Assembly: GCA_003116875.1 (NCBI GenBank)
Contig: BCKT01000005.1
Location: 682,001-746,000 of the forward strand
Direction of reading: 5' to 3'
DNA: 64,000 nt
Source of the DNA: Takashimella koratensis
Lineage: Eukaryota; Basidiomycota; Tremellomycetes; Trichosporonales; Tetragoniomycetaceae
Shown here piece after piece: positions 24,471 through 36,649 of the stretch. Made by a program: the position numbers and the translations under genes. The notes under the pieces are model-generated. The model was not told the origin of the DNA. It worked only from the letters and a program-made list of their open reading frames with translations, and did no database searches. Each line of letters opens with the position of its first letter. The stretch's first letter is position 1.

Positions 24471-26240
24471 ATGCCCCCTCGCGGTTCCAAACGGCCTAGG
24501 TCTCCTTCCGACCCCACCGCCTCCGCCTCCGCCGACCCGACCTCCCTCGCCTCAGCCTCTCACCTCGTCTCCTTCCTCACCGGGTACGCCGACCAAGACC
24601 GAGCCCATGACTCCCCCTTGCACCGGTCCGGCTCCCACTCTGGGTCCGAGGATGAAGACGAGGATCCCGATTTCGCTCGGGACAACGACTACGACGAAGA
24701 CGAGGACGAGGACCCGGACGACGATGATGACGAAGGAGGAGGAGGAGGGGCTGGAACTCCGCGTAGACGAACGGGTTTGGTAGGGTCATCTACATCCACA
24801 CCATCAAAATCTACGCCAAAACGAACACCCAAGAAACGAGGGGGTTCTTCAACGCCTACACCTACCCCGACACCACGGAATCGCAAGGCTCCGCTTGGTA
24901 TCGCCGACGAGGCAGGGGAGAACGAAGGGATCGTTAGGGCTTCCCGAAGCGATGCTTATTTTGTTACTGCTGGAAGGAGTGCCAAGACGAGCGGGAGCAG
25001 TTACGCGGCGCTGGTCCGACCCCTCTCTCAAGCGCAGTACGAGCAGTATGCGAACGGAGCAAGGTCTCGCCTCGCATCCGCATCCACCTCCTCGTTCCCT
25101 CCTAACGGCAACCTCAACGGCAAGGGCAAACACCCCGCGGTCGGACTCCCTCCCTTCCCACCCCCCCCATCCACCGTCTCCTCCCTTGTCTCCTCCCTCT
25201 CCCTCTCGTTCCCACAATGGGAATCCGAGCTGGAGGAAGGGTTCAACCTCCTCCTCTATGGCTTTGGTTCCAAACGACGCCTAGTCAACGATTTTACCCG
25301 GACACACCTCTCTTCCCTCGGTCACTGCGTTATCGTCAATGGTCATTTCCCCCAACTCGGCATTCGCGACGTCTTGGCTCAGATCGAAGACTGCCTAGCT
25401 GTTCCTCAAGATATCCCTGTCCCGCCTTCCCTCGCCACTCCACTTGACCGCTCCGCGCACCGAATCTACGCCTACTTCCTCCCTTCAGATTCTATCAAAC
25501 CCTCTCAACGCCGTTCCTCACCTACCTCCTCCGCGCCTCTCTACCTAACCATCCACAACCTAGACTCTCCAACTCTTCGCACTCCACGCTCGCTCTCCAT
25601 TCTTTCTCTTCTCGCATCGTGTCCCCGGATCCACCTCATCGCGACCTTTGACCACGTCAACACCTCTCTTCTCTTCCCTTCCACTCTCTCCAACTCACCT
25701 CCGCACACTTACTCGCCCGGCGAATGGAGCGGGACTCCACCATCTTCTCGGGGTTTCAATTGGATCTATCACAACGCCACGACCTATGACGATTACGACG
25801 TTGAACTCACATACCAACGGCTCTCCGCTACGTCTACTCTCACCGCTTTAGCTTCTGCATCCGGTGGGATCTCGGAAGAAGGCGCGTTACAAATCCTACG
25901 CTCCGTTCCGCCAATGGCACTCCGACTCCTCAAACTCTTACTCACGAGACAACTGTCCTCCCTCCCACCCGATACAGCCTCACACGCTGCGCACCCGGCT
26001 ACACCTATCGCGCCCGTCTTTGCAATCGATAACGATATCCTACAAACACTGGCGAGGGAGAAATTCATCGCGAGAGAGGAGGAGAGGTTTAATGCGCTTA
26101 TAGGAGAGTTCAAGGACCACGGGCTGGTGGTTCAGGCTGAGCTGGATGGGGAAGGGAGGACAGGCAGGTGGGTTTGGGTGCCGCTAGGCAAGGCAGCTAT
26201 CGAGCGGGTCTTGGTGGAGATGAAGGATACCCAGATCTGA
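24471..26240 (+). CDS. ORC2: Origin recognition complex subunit 2 (ORC2), 589 aa
   Basis: ORC2 is part of the six-subunit complex that marks replication origins and loads MCM. This copy is a single exon. The N-terminus (about 1-145) is disordered and rich in Ser, Pro, Asp and Glu, with a GlyGlyGly tract and basic T/S-P-rich stretch, typical of ORC2 and a likely CDK target region. The conserved core starts near residue 250 with WESELEEGFNLLLYGFGSKR, the family hallmark in place of a Walker A. It continues with HCVIVNGHFPQLGIRDVLAQI (about 284-304), YLTIHNLDSPTLR (about 362) and IHLIATFDHVNTSLLF (about 388). A C-terminal winged-helix region contains FNWIYHNATTYDDYDVE and LAREKFIAREEERFNALIGE. 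The length is normal for fungal ORC2. Its lack of introns contrasts with the adjacent RFC1. Confidence 0.96.
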   Translation: MPPRGSKRPRSPSDPTASASADPTSLASASHLVSFLTGYADQDRAHDSPLHRSGSHSGSEDEDEDPDFARDNDYDEDEDEDPDDDDDEGGGGGAGTPRRRTGLVGSSTSTPSKSTPKRTPKKRGGSSTPTPTPTPRNRKAPLGIADEAGENEGIVRASRSDAYFVTAGRSAKTSGSSYAALVRPLSQAQYEQYANGARSRLASASTSSFPPNGNLNGKGKHPAVGLPPFPPPPSTVSSLVSSLSLSFPQWESELEEGFNLLLYGFGSKRRLVNDFTRTHLSSLGHCVIVNGHFPQLGIRDVLAQIEDCLAVPQDIPVPPSLATPLDRSAHRIYAYFLPSDSIKPSQRRSSPTSSAPLYLTIHNLDSPTLRTPRSLSILSLLASCPRIHLIATFDHVNTSLLFPSTLSNSPPHTYSPGEWSGTPPSSRGFNWIYHNATTYDDYDVELTYQRLSATSTLTALASASGGISEEGALQILRSVPPMALRLLKLLLTRQLSSLPPDTASHAAHPATPIAPVFAIDNDILQTLAREKFIAREEERFNALIGEFKDHGLVVQAELDGEGRTGRWVWVPLGKAAIERVLVEMKDTQI

Positions 26241-26424
26241 GCCGAGCTTCAACTGGGTACCGACATTATCTTGTCGTGTCATTTCTTGCCTATCTAGCTC
26301 TGTTTATCATCCTGTCCTTGTTCCGAGCACAATTGGCATAATGTAGCAACACATAATCTACAACGCATGTACCCAAATTTGAACCAAACATCCACAATTT
26401 CCCCTTTCTTCTATGCTAACTTGA

Positions 26425-28023
26425 CTACGCTCGCTGGTCTGTCATGCCCATACCGGCATCGAGCAACATCTCGAACCCTTTCCCCCTGCGCATCTCATCT
26501 GGCGAGGGACCGCCGTTGGCGTTTGTGGGCTGGGGCGACCTGGACTTGCGTGCTGCTGCGCGGGCGCGGTCGTCGGCGTGGAGCGAGGCGTGGGACGACG
26601 GGTGGCGGTATGGCGCGTAGTGGTGGTCTGGGGACGAGCGGCGGTAGATTGAGGGAATAGGTGGGAGCTGAATCTTCTCTGCGTACCCCGAGTGAACCGA
26701 AGACGGGGCAGGGTGAGGAGGAGCAAGGTTGACGGGTGGTGGTGAGCCAGCGGACGAGCCCGAGCCTCGGGTGGAAGAGAGGCTAGGTGTGCGTTCCTCG
26801 TTGCGAGAGCCGTTTAGTGCGTTCGGCGCCTGAGGAGGGGTAGGCATATCGAATGCCCGGGGGTGAGCGAGAGGGGAAGTCGTCGTCGCGGAGGAGGAAG
26901 GAGGGGGTAGTGTGACCTGAGTCGCGGAAACGGCCGCGGCCGCCGCCGAGTGCAACGACAGGCGGGCCTGAAGCACCGTCAATCTCGTCTGGATCAATGC
27001 CGTGAGTCGCTACATGCGCCGAACGGGATCCCAAGTGGTATAAATAAAGCATGGAGAGGGTCGCGTGGTACGTCGATGAGTGTGCGTGGTGGACCAAAGA
27101 AGCGCAGAGACAATAAAAATAGGGGAATGAACCAAAAACCCGTCAGCCTCTGTTGGTGTATTTTCGGACTGGGTCTATTTTTGGGAGTGGCCCAGATTGG
27201 GTTGGGTGCGGGGTGGGGGTGGAGAATTTGCAGACGAGGGTGGAGGGAGACAAGTTCCGGACCCCGACTACGGTCCCCGGTGGCGACTCATGTAGGGAGA
27301 GAGGGAGGGGAAGACGGTGGCGGGTTCTCAACGTCGACGTGGACATGTACGAAGGAAATATGTGGTGGGTGCGGAAAGAAGGAAATGAAACAAAGCTCAC
27401 CTCTTCCTCGGCCTTTTTCGCGCTCAAGATACTAAGCAACAAGTCACGGTCGCCCTCGCCTGATCGGCGGAAAGAATCGAGAATGCTGCTGAGGGAAGCG
27501 GGCGGCGCGGGCTGGATCAAGTCAGCTTGTGCACGGTCAAAGTTGGAGTCTGTATTCCTGTTGTATAGCTCGTTTTGGAGTGACCTGTTTCCAGGCAACG
27601 TTGTTGGTTGACAAGAGCGATGGAAGGAGGATAGCTAGGGTGGACTAAACCACTTACCAGTTCATCGTCCCACCATTTTGATCCTCCAGAACTACCGAAA
27701 GCCGCGCCGAGGCCTGCGCCGAGACTGAGGCCGAGGCTGGGGGACTCGCTGGGGTCCCTACGGCTGCGTGGCGGGCTGGGCGGGAGCCTCGCGTCGGTGG
27801 CGTCGTCGGCTGCGTTGGCAGAGGTAGATGCGGAGATAGTTGCAGGCGCTGGGGGAGGAGCAGGTGCGAGGGTCCGGATGTGTCGAGATTTAGAGGACAG
27901 AGTAGGTTGGGACGTGGATTGGGATTGAGGAGAGTCGGTGGACGAAGGCGGAGGAGCGTATGGGTGGTGTCTCCGTGCGAAAGAGGAGGAGGAAGAGGAA
28001 GCAGACATGGTTGCGGTGGCCAT
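26425..28023 (-). CDS. Low-complexity Ser/Pro/Ala-rich hypothetical protein, about 353 aa
   Basis: I do not recognise the family. The best model has three exons: 28023-27658, 27511-27401 and 27009-26425, in phase throughout (354 codons with the stop). The intron 1 acceptor follows a GCTGAC branch-like site. Intron 2 is unusually long (391 nt), so an extra exon cannot be excluded. The only unbiased part is central: SLSSILDSFRRSGEGDRDLL then LLSILSAKKAEEERLTALIQ, a predicted amphipathic helix or coiled coil at about residues 128-175. The rest is disordered, with Ser runs at the start and many Pro, Ala and His. A short coiled-coil dimerisation segment in a regulatory protein is an inference. The start was chosen as the first ATG of the MATATMSASSSS stretch. 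Confidence 0.65.
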
Positions 28024-30756
28024 TGTGGATGGTGTTGGTGACGGAGTGTCAAGGTGTGTTGTGTTGTGTTTAGCTGGGCTGGGCTGGGGATGGGGTTGTG
28101 AGAGTGGACGAGTTGACGATGGGTGTTGGTGTGGATCGAGGACTGGATGTTGTTGGGGCGAAGAGGGAAAGAAGAGGGGCGAGAAAGCGGGAGAGCAGGG
28201 GGGTGGGTTTATCTGGGTCGGGTCGGCGTGGATGGGGGGGGTTGACCTTGTTCCTCGCTGGTTCTGTCCAAGTGTGCTTTGTGGTCTTGGAAAGTCTTGG
28301 CTCTGTCGTCTATAATTGACCCTCATCTGGCGACCTCTACCAGGCCACGAGAATACTGTACTGTACACCGAGTCAGTGGGTGGTACAGTACTTTACTTGG
28401 CAGACGCGCAGTCGGTTGACCCGCTTTTACCCACTGATTCCCTATTTGCCAAGACTTGCACTGTTACTCTCGCCCAGTTCTAGATCGCTCGTCTCTTTTT
28501 TCACTCCCAGGCACACTTCCTCCCTCTGCTCTCCTGCCTGTTCCCTTGCTCGAATGGAATTAGACACATCCGCATGCCAAGTCAAAAATACACCCTCGTG
28601 GTCTCTCTCCCCCCACACGCGTGGACACCTCTCTCTGCCTGGTAGTGTCCATCCTTACCCCCTCACTAGCGCCTACCCCCACAGCCCACCCATCGACGCG
28701 CAGTTGGTGTCTACTCCCCCCTTCCCCACCCACCCTACTCCTTTCGGCAACCAAACCCCCTGGATCTATTTCCATCTCTCGTCTGACACTGGATCCGTGC
28801 TAGTGCAAACCTGCAAAGGACGTACGCAGCATCCAACCAGTGCATGTGTATCCATCGGTCAATCATCGCCCATACCCACCCACCCTCCCTCACCGTGATG
28901 CCCGGTTAGCCTAAACACGCAACTAGAAACTAGCCTAGTCCCTAGTCAACCGATGATGCAAACCACACCCATCCCATTCCATGAATAAACATGCACGCAC
29001 CACCTGCTACACGATACGCTCTCTGCTTCATCCCAGGCCCCAAGCTTGCATCCCACGGCTTCCCGCTTGGCTGCGTCTCGCTCCGGCACAACCGGCTCTA
29101 TGCTTGGTTCTTGGTTCTTGGTTCTTGGTCTTGCTTGGTCTTGGTCTCGTCTCCTCCTATGCACTTGATCTTGGTCTGATTCCATCTTACTTACTCCTCA
29201 CCCTTCCAAGCCTTCCTTGACTCAGCACGCAATGCCCAGCAAGGGAAATAAAGAGCCCAAAAACCCACCCGAAATAAAATATAAAAATACACTCAGGGTA
29301 ACTCAATGCTTGGCGATCCCCCTTTTCTCCCTTTCTTCCTTGGCCCCCCTCACTCCCTGCCTCTTCTTCCCCGCGGCGCACGGGCGGCGTTTCATCGGCG
29401 CGCTCTGGAGATCTGGGACCTAGGGCTTGGGTAAGATTTCGGTGGCACTCGTACTTGCTCTCTCGTCCGTCCAAGGCTCGCGAGGCCCGTGGCGGTTGGC
29501 TGGGTCGAGTCTTGCCAAGAATCCGGGTCGAAGGGAGAGCGCAGACCGATTCGCCCACAAACCCACACGCACAGCCAGCACTCCGGGTCCGGGGAAGCGA
29601 ACACAGATCGACCAATCTCTGGGTCTGTCCCAAATCGCCAAGGGATCGCTCGTATTCAATTGGGTCTTCATTTTTCCTCCCTCTTTTCTCCTTCCTCTAT
29701 TTCCTCCTCCTCCTGCTTTTCGCTAGGGCTTGGCGCTTAGGTCCCGAGGATCGCTTGGGTTTGGGCCAATGACCAAGTACCTTGTTTATTCGGCGACGGC
29801 GAGGACGAAACGAGAACGAGGATGAGGGCGAGGGCAAAGGTGAGGGTGAGAACGACGCAGCGCTAGCCGGGATTCTGTGCCAAGATTTACCCAACCTGTT
29901 CACTCTTCCCATCACGCTCCGGGCCGGGAGACGACAAACGATAGTCTCCCCAGTCTTCCTTTCTCTTCGCCCCTTCTTCCCCGCACCCGCCCCCTCGGAG
30001 GGGTGGCAATGACCGTCGCCTACCGTACTCTACCGTTAGCCAAGCCTTTTCTTCCTCCAAATCTCGTAAACCCTCGCACCATCATAGCAAATACCACCAC
30101 CAGTAGGCGCCGATCGCCCCCCCCCACCCCCCCTCCCTTTGCGATTTGGGGAATGGGTACACCAAGAGTTGGCTGCAAGAGATTTTATCGAACGTGTCTG
30201 TTATCACGGGATCAACACTAATCTTGGCGAAGAGTGATGATATCCGTTTGAAGAACCTTCCCCGCTTGTTGCCATTTCTACCCCATCCTATCTCTTAGTT
30301 CTCCGTCTTCCTATTCTCCTCACCCGGGTTCATTGTTTACCCTCCACTCTAAATCATCACCTCTTCCAACCCCTATTCTCTACTTCACCTAACAGAGCAA
30401 CAAACCATCCCACTCTTTATTGATATCAAACATTCATAACCCTTCATCTCGTGATATATAATCCTATTCAGATCGACTGACACGTTGGAATCGCGCCATA
30501 CCTTGCGCCAATCAAGTGCCAAGCTGGAATCGTGTGTAATAGACTAGACTAACACAGAACAGAAACACTTACTGCTACGTTAAACAAAATGAGGGTTCCG
30601 AGGAGGAGAAGAGAGGGGAAGGGAAGAGAAGAGAAGATCGTATACCAAAGCCCACTGAAAACAGATTGACAAGATTCCTCCCCCCGCGCGTCTCACCCTC
30701 TTCGCTTCTCTCTCTCTCTCCCCTTCTTCTCCACCCTTCGTTCGCTAGCTAGCGCC
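28024..30756. other. 2.7-kb intergenic region, no supported gene
   Basis: This region lies between the start of a minus-strand gene and the stop of SPA2, also minus. Open frames on both strands are low-complexity and lack splice continuity. A heptamer-like repeat is at 29103-29147. Upstream of 28380 there is a short palindrome-like stretch (GTACTGTAC). It probably holds the promoter of the 28023 gene and the SPA2 3' UTR. A non-coding transcript cannot be excluded. Confidence 0.45.
29103..29147. repeat. TTGGTTC heptamer repeat, short degenerate array
   Basis: Three consecutive TTGGTTC units are followed by degenerate TTGGTC/TTGCTTGG units. The array is intergenic. It is the same repeat length as the arrays at 10141, 13892 and 35981. 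Confidence 0.75.
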
Positions 30757-33700
30757 TCACTCCGTCCCGCCAAGCTTCATCAAAGCCTTCAAAGCCTTTG
30801 CTACCCCAAAACTGGCGCTAGCAATCTGTTGTCTTACCCCTTTCTCATAACCTGCTCCTGCACCTGTCGCACCTGGTCCTTTCCCACCACCTTCCATCTG
30901 AGCTTCACTTAGTCGATTCGTATTCGCTACCAAATCACTCAACAAAGGATCTCCTTCAGCTCGAAGAGCAAAAGGTAAAGCGTTTGTACAGATCGCCACG
31001 ATAGAAGAGGATACAGCGATCACTTCTGAAAGGTGTTGGTCAAGTGCTGAACCGTGGCCGCCTGTTCGGATGGCAGCGAGGAGGTTTTGAATCGAGTTGA
31101 CGAGAGTGGATGATTGGGTGTTCAGGTAGGGCTGTGGGGAGTCAGGAGGTGTCATAGAGAGAAAAGAGGGAATGAAGCGATGATCAAGGTCAACGGAAGG
31201 GACACAGAAAAGGGTGGATCAGAGAGAATGAGAATATCCGCTTTCACCACCCCAACCACTCCACCTGAGCTTGACTCTGTACTCACCTTGAGCTCCTCCC
31301 ACTCTCTTTCATCATCCCCATTATTCCTCGGCGGCGAAGGCATCGAGGCCTGCTGTTGAACAACCGGTGACGCCTGTTTGGCAGCATGTCTCGCTGGAGC
31401 AGGGTATTGCGTCCTTCCAAAGGGTTGGTAACCGGTCGTTGGTGTACCTTGGCCCTGCCCACCACCGCCTCCTGTACCGGCCCCAGCGCTCGAGGTGGAG
31501 TTGATAGAGAGGGTTGATTGTCTACCTGACCCTGAGGACACTGTCCTCCCCATCCCCATCCCACCTGCTCCCCCTCCTCCTCCCCCTGCACCCATCCCGT
31601 ATCCCCCTCCTCCTCCTCCACCCTGGTTCTGCCCATACCCTCCATACATCCCACTATTCGTCGCACTCGTCCCGTTATTATTACTCCTTATCGATGCTCC
31701 TCTTTCCAGATCGAACGAGTCACTTTTCTGTGCTGTCGAGGAAGCAGATTGGAAGCTATTGATCCTGAAATTTGGGACGGGGGCGGCGTTCATCGCTGAA
31801 TCGTGACTGTTCGTACTTGACATGGAAGGTGCGTGATGTAATCCTCCACTGATACCGTTGAGTCCACCGTTGACTCGGCCGGGGGCAGTCGCGGGACTAC
31901 GATCGTATCCCGGTCTTGCACCAGGCGTGAGACTTCGCCTATTCCCACCTTCGCTATCGACCAAGCTCGACGCCGATGCCGAAGCAGTGATCGGTGACGC
32001 CGCACCCGAGGAGTTACGATTAACCATATCCTTGATCGACATTGAGCTTCGGGACTGCTTGATCATCTCTTTCGTCCTCCCGCTTCGTTTAATCTTGAGC
32101 AACTTGATGATCTCTACCACGTTCGCGCTGAGGTGACCGGCCGCCGCGTCGATCAGGGAGACAGGGGAAAGACCCGACGCCATCGCGTGCGCTCGAGCGG
32201 CCTGCATGAGCGTGTTGAGACGGGTGGTGGATTCGTGTTTGAGGGATTCGAGGCGAGAGACGTCAACGTCGAGGTTAGGCTTGGCTTCAAAGGTCTTGAC
32301 GTCTTCGCCGATGTTGGAGACGGATTCGACAATCGCTTTCATCGCGGGCAGCACGCCAGAGGGGTGGGATGAGCTACAGGGTAGTGATTAGCGTAAATCA
32401 CAGACAAGAGGATGTCAGGCGGAAGAAAGGAGGAACAGGAAGGCAGAGTAAGAGCAAGGTAGTCTGTAGCCTTTTTACAACGCCCTGCATCCACACCCCG
32501 CTCATGGACCTGGACTCACCGAGCAGCAGTCAACAACCCATCGATGGCATTCTGGAACGCCGAGACATTTACATCTGCGATATTCCCATCTGGCGAAGCC
32601 GGGAGATGATCGTCTGTTAATGGCTTGGAGACGAACATTGTCGATGTGGCTAATAACGAGGCGACGCCGAGTCATCAGCGTCTCGTTTCTCTCTCTCTCT
32701 CTTCCACTCTCTCCTTCTGCGTCTTCTGCCCTTGCGTCTTCCTCCTCCACTCCCCTTGGACAGTTTCACACCCATCAGGCACGACCAGGTCCAGCCCAAG
32801 TACTCACCTTTCAAATTCCTCAACTCGATTCTGGCAGCTTCCCATTTCTTCCTATACTCTTCCACCTTGATCTCCATCTCCGTCATCCCTGCCGCGTCCC
32901 TTTCTCTATCCGCCATCAACTCATCGTTCCTGACCGATAAACTGCTCAGTTCATCCACGAGACTTCTCATCTCCGCTTTCAACTCATTAACCACCTGTTC
33001 CCCACCACCTCCACCTCCTCCACCACCTCCTCGCCCTCCGCTACCGTTCGCTTCGAGGTCGGCTCGAACGTCTTCCAAACGCCTCACTTCGTCTTCAAGG
33101 TGGTCGCATCGATCTCGCCAGTGTGCAATCTCTTCCTGTGCACCAAGGGAAGATTGTTGTGCGTGTTTACGAGCAGCTTCAGCAGCGTCACGAGCAACGT
33201 CGAGTTCATGTTGAAGTGACCTTAACGATGACGCATGAGACGTGGATCGCTAAACCAGGTAATTAGCACAAATCCACTCAGATTCTGTCACCACTCTTTC
33301 CAATCCCGAACTCTCGCACTTACTTCTTTCAAACCCCTCACTTCATCTTCCCACTCTTGCCTCCTCCCTTGCTCCTCTTGGAGTATTCTCTTCGCCTCAT
33401 CCCTTTCCCCTTCTGCCAACCCTACCCTCCTCTCCAACCCGGCGATTCTAAACTCATACTCCTCCCTAATCTTACTCTCTTTCTCCGGATCCCAACCCAG
33501 CGGCCCCGCGTTCCCTCCACCGGCAGCTTTGGTTCGCGACAAGTTTGATGTAAACGACATGCGGTCGTAGTATTCCCGATCGTCGTTAGTCATCGCTGGG
33601 GACAACATGCTAGCCGGGTCTACGGGTGCGCCACCTGCTTGTCGACTCTCAGGACGGCCGGGGGTATTGGTTGCTGCGGACTGGCCATAGCTTGCCCGGC

Positions 33701-35111
33701 TCTCGGGTCGACGGTCACGATCGTACCTGTCGTAATCCCTATTACTTGTCCTGCTCTCGGCACGGGACGACATCCTCTGATGTCCGCTCCCTCCAGCACC
33801 TCCACCTATCGAGGCGCTATCGACTAACCGACTATCTCGCGCATACGGGACTTCGATATCCTCCTCCCTCAACCGGCTCTTGTTGGGCACTACCACGTCG
33901 TTCGTCGCTGCTGTCAGGTTCGGCTGGTTGCTAAACCTCCCTCCCGAGGTCGGATCGTCGTTGAGGAATTCGGCATCTCGGCTGGGATGTGAACGATGTG
34001 TACTCGAGCTGGGCTGATGTCGATGCTGTGATGACTCTGAGACGAGCCGGGACAGTTGTGGGTTCTGGTTGATCGAAGAGTTGGACGGGTGCCGAGAATA
34101 CGTTGGCTTGTTATCGTAGTTGTTCAGAGGGACGGGTCCAGGAGCAGGTGGGGGCTCATCATATTCGTTCGTAGCTTGTTCAGGTGTCTCAGCTTGCTCA
34201 AATTCAGGATACCGCCGACGAAGCTCGAAGAAGACGTCGCTTGCCAAGTCCTTGAATCGGTTCTTGGGCAATGTCGCGAGTTTCTGGCGCGCTTGGTTTC
34301 GCTTCGGGTGGAAATCGTCGCGAACAGGTAAGAATGGAACTGGTCACGCGAGCGCGAAAGATAGATCGTCAGCGGAGGTGTCTGGTGGGACGCATGACAG
34401 AAGGCGGCTACGAAGGAAGACAAGCGCAGACAAGATATGTAGGGTATCATAAATGGGATTGATGGATGAATCACTTACGAGCTCCCTCGGGCGACCCTTC
34501 TTCAGCATCCAACCGTCGCATCAACTCGTCGTAGACATCCGTCGACAATTCTTGAAATTGTAACTTGGTCAAACGCGTGAGCTTTTCCCTCGCCGATGCT
34601 CGAGCCGTAGGTGATTCTGGGGGGTACGATATCAGCTTTTAGCTTTTGTACGGAAACACGAAACGACGACGACGCCGGATCGTAGACTACGACGACCTCT
34701 ACGCGATTGGTTTTCCTTCTTTTTCTACCTGGTCTGATTTGATGGGATCCCTTGCTCACCTTTTTCCACCCAAGCAGCTAAGAAATCCTTGAGTGCCCTC
34801 CAATGCACTCGAGCGACTTCGCGAGACTCGGCTTTCTTCTCGTTGCTACTACTCGCGCTAACGTTTCTCATTCCATTACTGCTTGCCGACCTTGACCCGC
34901 TGCCGTTCGCGTACGCTCCGTTTGGCATGGGCGGGACGGCCCCGTTGACGCCTAGCCCGATCCCGCCTGCGCCGCGGGCAGCCGGGGAGGCGAAGGACGT
35001 TGAGCCGTACTGCGAGTAGTTGAGGGAAGAAGCGGTCGTGGGTGCAGGAGAAGCGGGCAGACCCGTCCCGCCAAACGGGTTGACAAACGGTCGAGCCGAG
35101 GTCATGGCCAT
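30757..35111 (-). CDS. SPA2: Spa2-like polarisome scaffold protein, 1179 aa
   Basis: Spa2 is the polarisome scaffold that links formins, Bud6 and Rho/MAPK components at sites of polarised growth. The exons are 35111-34760, 34616-34479, 34339-33324, 33249-32808, 32649-32520, 32373-31287 and 31131-30757; all phases match (1180 codons with the stop). Two Spa2-homology-domain repeats are explicit: ARASAREKLTRLTKLQFQEL then STDVYDELMRR (about 122-155) and NQARQKLATLPKNRFKDLAS then DVFFELRRRYPEF (about 178-210), preceded by LPFLPVRDDFHPK. A coiled coil follows at about 480-680, interrupted by a poly-Gly tract. The C-terminal region has GVLPAMKAIVESVSNIGEDV, then a Ser/Gly-rich low-complexity stretch, and ends with YLNTQSSTLVNSIQNLLAAI and a helical tail. 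The start is the first of two close in-frame ATGs. It has the length expected for a basidiomycete Spa2. Confidence 0.93.
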
Positions 35112-35980
35112 TTGCGGTGGCGACGGGTTGTGCAAAGTAGATAGAGACGTAGATGAGAGTGGGGGAGAGACGAGTAGGGGTAAGAAGAGGAAGAGGTGGG
35201 ATCAAAAGTGATGGATGAGGGTCAAGGTGGATGGTAAAGGTGAGGATGTGTGGAATAGGACGTCTCGGAAGGATGAAGGACCTTTTTGTTGGCGCCGGAC
35301 AGGATGAAGGGCACGAGCGCGTCGATATTTGGCCACTACCCCTGCTTGGTGGAAAAAGAAAAAAAAGAGAGAAGACTTCCGTTGGTTGTTGTATCACTCT
35401 CGTCGCCACCCGTCGTTGTCGAGGGGACCGTGTCTGGACAGGATGGTACGAGTTTGACCAAGAGGGGGCAGTGGAGATGGGGTAGAAGTGGAAGGTGAAA
35501 TTTGGATATGGGACGAGGAGTGAGGTAAATAACACCCAGTTAGGGGAAACGCATAAGACGCGGGGGTAGAAAGGAGAGGGTCGAATCGGAGCCAGAGCCA
35601 GGGGAATGCCATGATTATAATAACATGCAATAGGAAATGTCTCACCGTACGCTGGCTGACGGAAATTGAGGCCAAACAACTCCTTGCAGGACAGCTGACA
35701 TCAGGTCCATCCGATGGGACACTTTAGACCTCCCCTTACGTAGGCCGCAACGTGTTGTCTCTCAAGCACGGACGACATGTAGATGCGTGGGTAGGTGCAG
35801 TGCAATGCAATGTACCGGGTCCATGAACACGGAGCATGCACTGGGCTATGCATCAAAGTGACCAAGGCTACGGTACTTCCACAGTAGCTCAGGTTAGGAA
35901 CTCACGCGACAAGAGATGACACGGCACGGGACCTTACCTGGACACAGGTTGGCGCAGTCTCGCGGTCAAGTGAGGCAGAA

Positions 35981-36285
35981 GCAGGAAGCAGGAAGCAGGA
36001 AGCAGGAAGCAGGAAGCAGGAAGCAGGAAGCAGGAAGCAGGAAGCAGGAAGCAGGAAGCAGGAAGCAGGAAGCAGGAAGCAGGAAGCAGGNNNNNNNNNN
36101 NNNNNNNNNNNNNNNNNNNNNNNNNNNNNNNNNNNNNNNNNNNNNNNNNNNNNNNNNNNNNNNNNNNNNNNNNNNNNNNNNNNNNNNNNNAGGAAGCAGG
36201 AAGCAGGAAGCAGGAAGCAGGAAGCAGGAAGCAGGAAGCAGGAAGCAGGAAGCAGGAAGCAGGAAGCAGGAAGCAGGAAGCAGGA
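35981..36285. repeat. Heptamer minisatellite GCAGGAA, interrupted by a gap
   Basis: Near-perfect 7-bp units (GCAGGAA) run into the N block from both sides: about 15 units on the left and 13 on the right. The true unit number is unknown because the assembly broke inside the array. Confidence 0.95.
36091..36190. other. Assembly gap, 100 N
   Basis: Exactly 100 N lie inside the heptamer array. The round number suggests a placeholder of unknown size. Confidence 0.98.
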
Positions 36286-36649
36286 TAGGACAGTAGAACA
36301 GCATAGATCAGGACCTCGTTTGCAGATGCGGTGAACACCCTCAGACGTGAAACGTAGGGCTGGTTTGGGGTGCATCAAGTCTTGCGATAAAGGAGGGAGC
36401 AACGGACTCGAGGCATGATCTGCACCGGGGGTCATTTTCGTGTCGCAATCTATTTGAAGACACGACGAGGATCGACGAGTTTTTGAACAAAGAGAACCGC
36501 ATGAAGTTAGTCAGGTGAAGAGCTACTAGGCAGGAGCAAGCACGAAGCAACAAGCAGCGAAAGACTAGACACAATGGTGCATTAGATACCGCCGTGTCTC
36601 TACGACCACGCCATACGGACTCCATCTCAAATCATCTCGATTCATCTCA

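Larger units (their letters stand above)
35112..36649. promoter_or_regulatory. SPA2 upstream region with minisatellite and assembly gap
   Basis: About 1.5 kb lies between the SPA2 start and the eIF3g stop (both minus). It holds the SPA2 promoter, the AGGAAGC minisatellite at 35981-36285 and the run of N at 36091-36190. No gene is supported; open frames across the repeat are artefacts of its 7-bp unit. Confidence 0.5.

Noticed and set aside
28380..28898. 172-codon plus-strand frame
   Set aside because: Its composition is pyrimidine-driven, with no recognisable domain; there is no evidence for a promoter or splicing.
29187..29772. Overlapping frames of 70-148 aa on both strands
   Set aside because: They are mutually overlapping shadows without conserved motifs.
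35981..36285. CRISPR-like array
   Set aside because: The units are 7 bp, contiguous and without spacers, in a eukaryotic genome.
35902..36435. Long frames through the heptamer array on both strands
   Set aside because: A 7-bp unit without stops is open in all frames, and the N block joins the two sides artificially.
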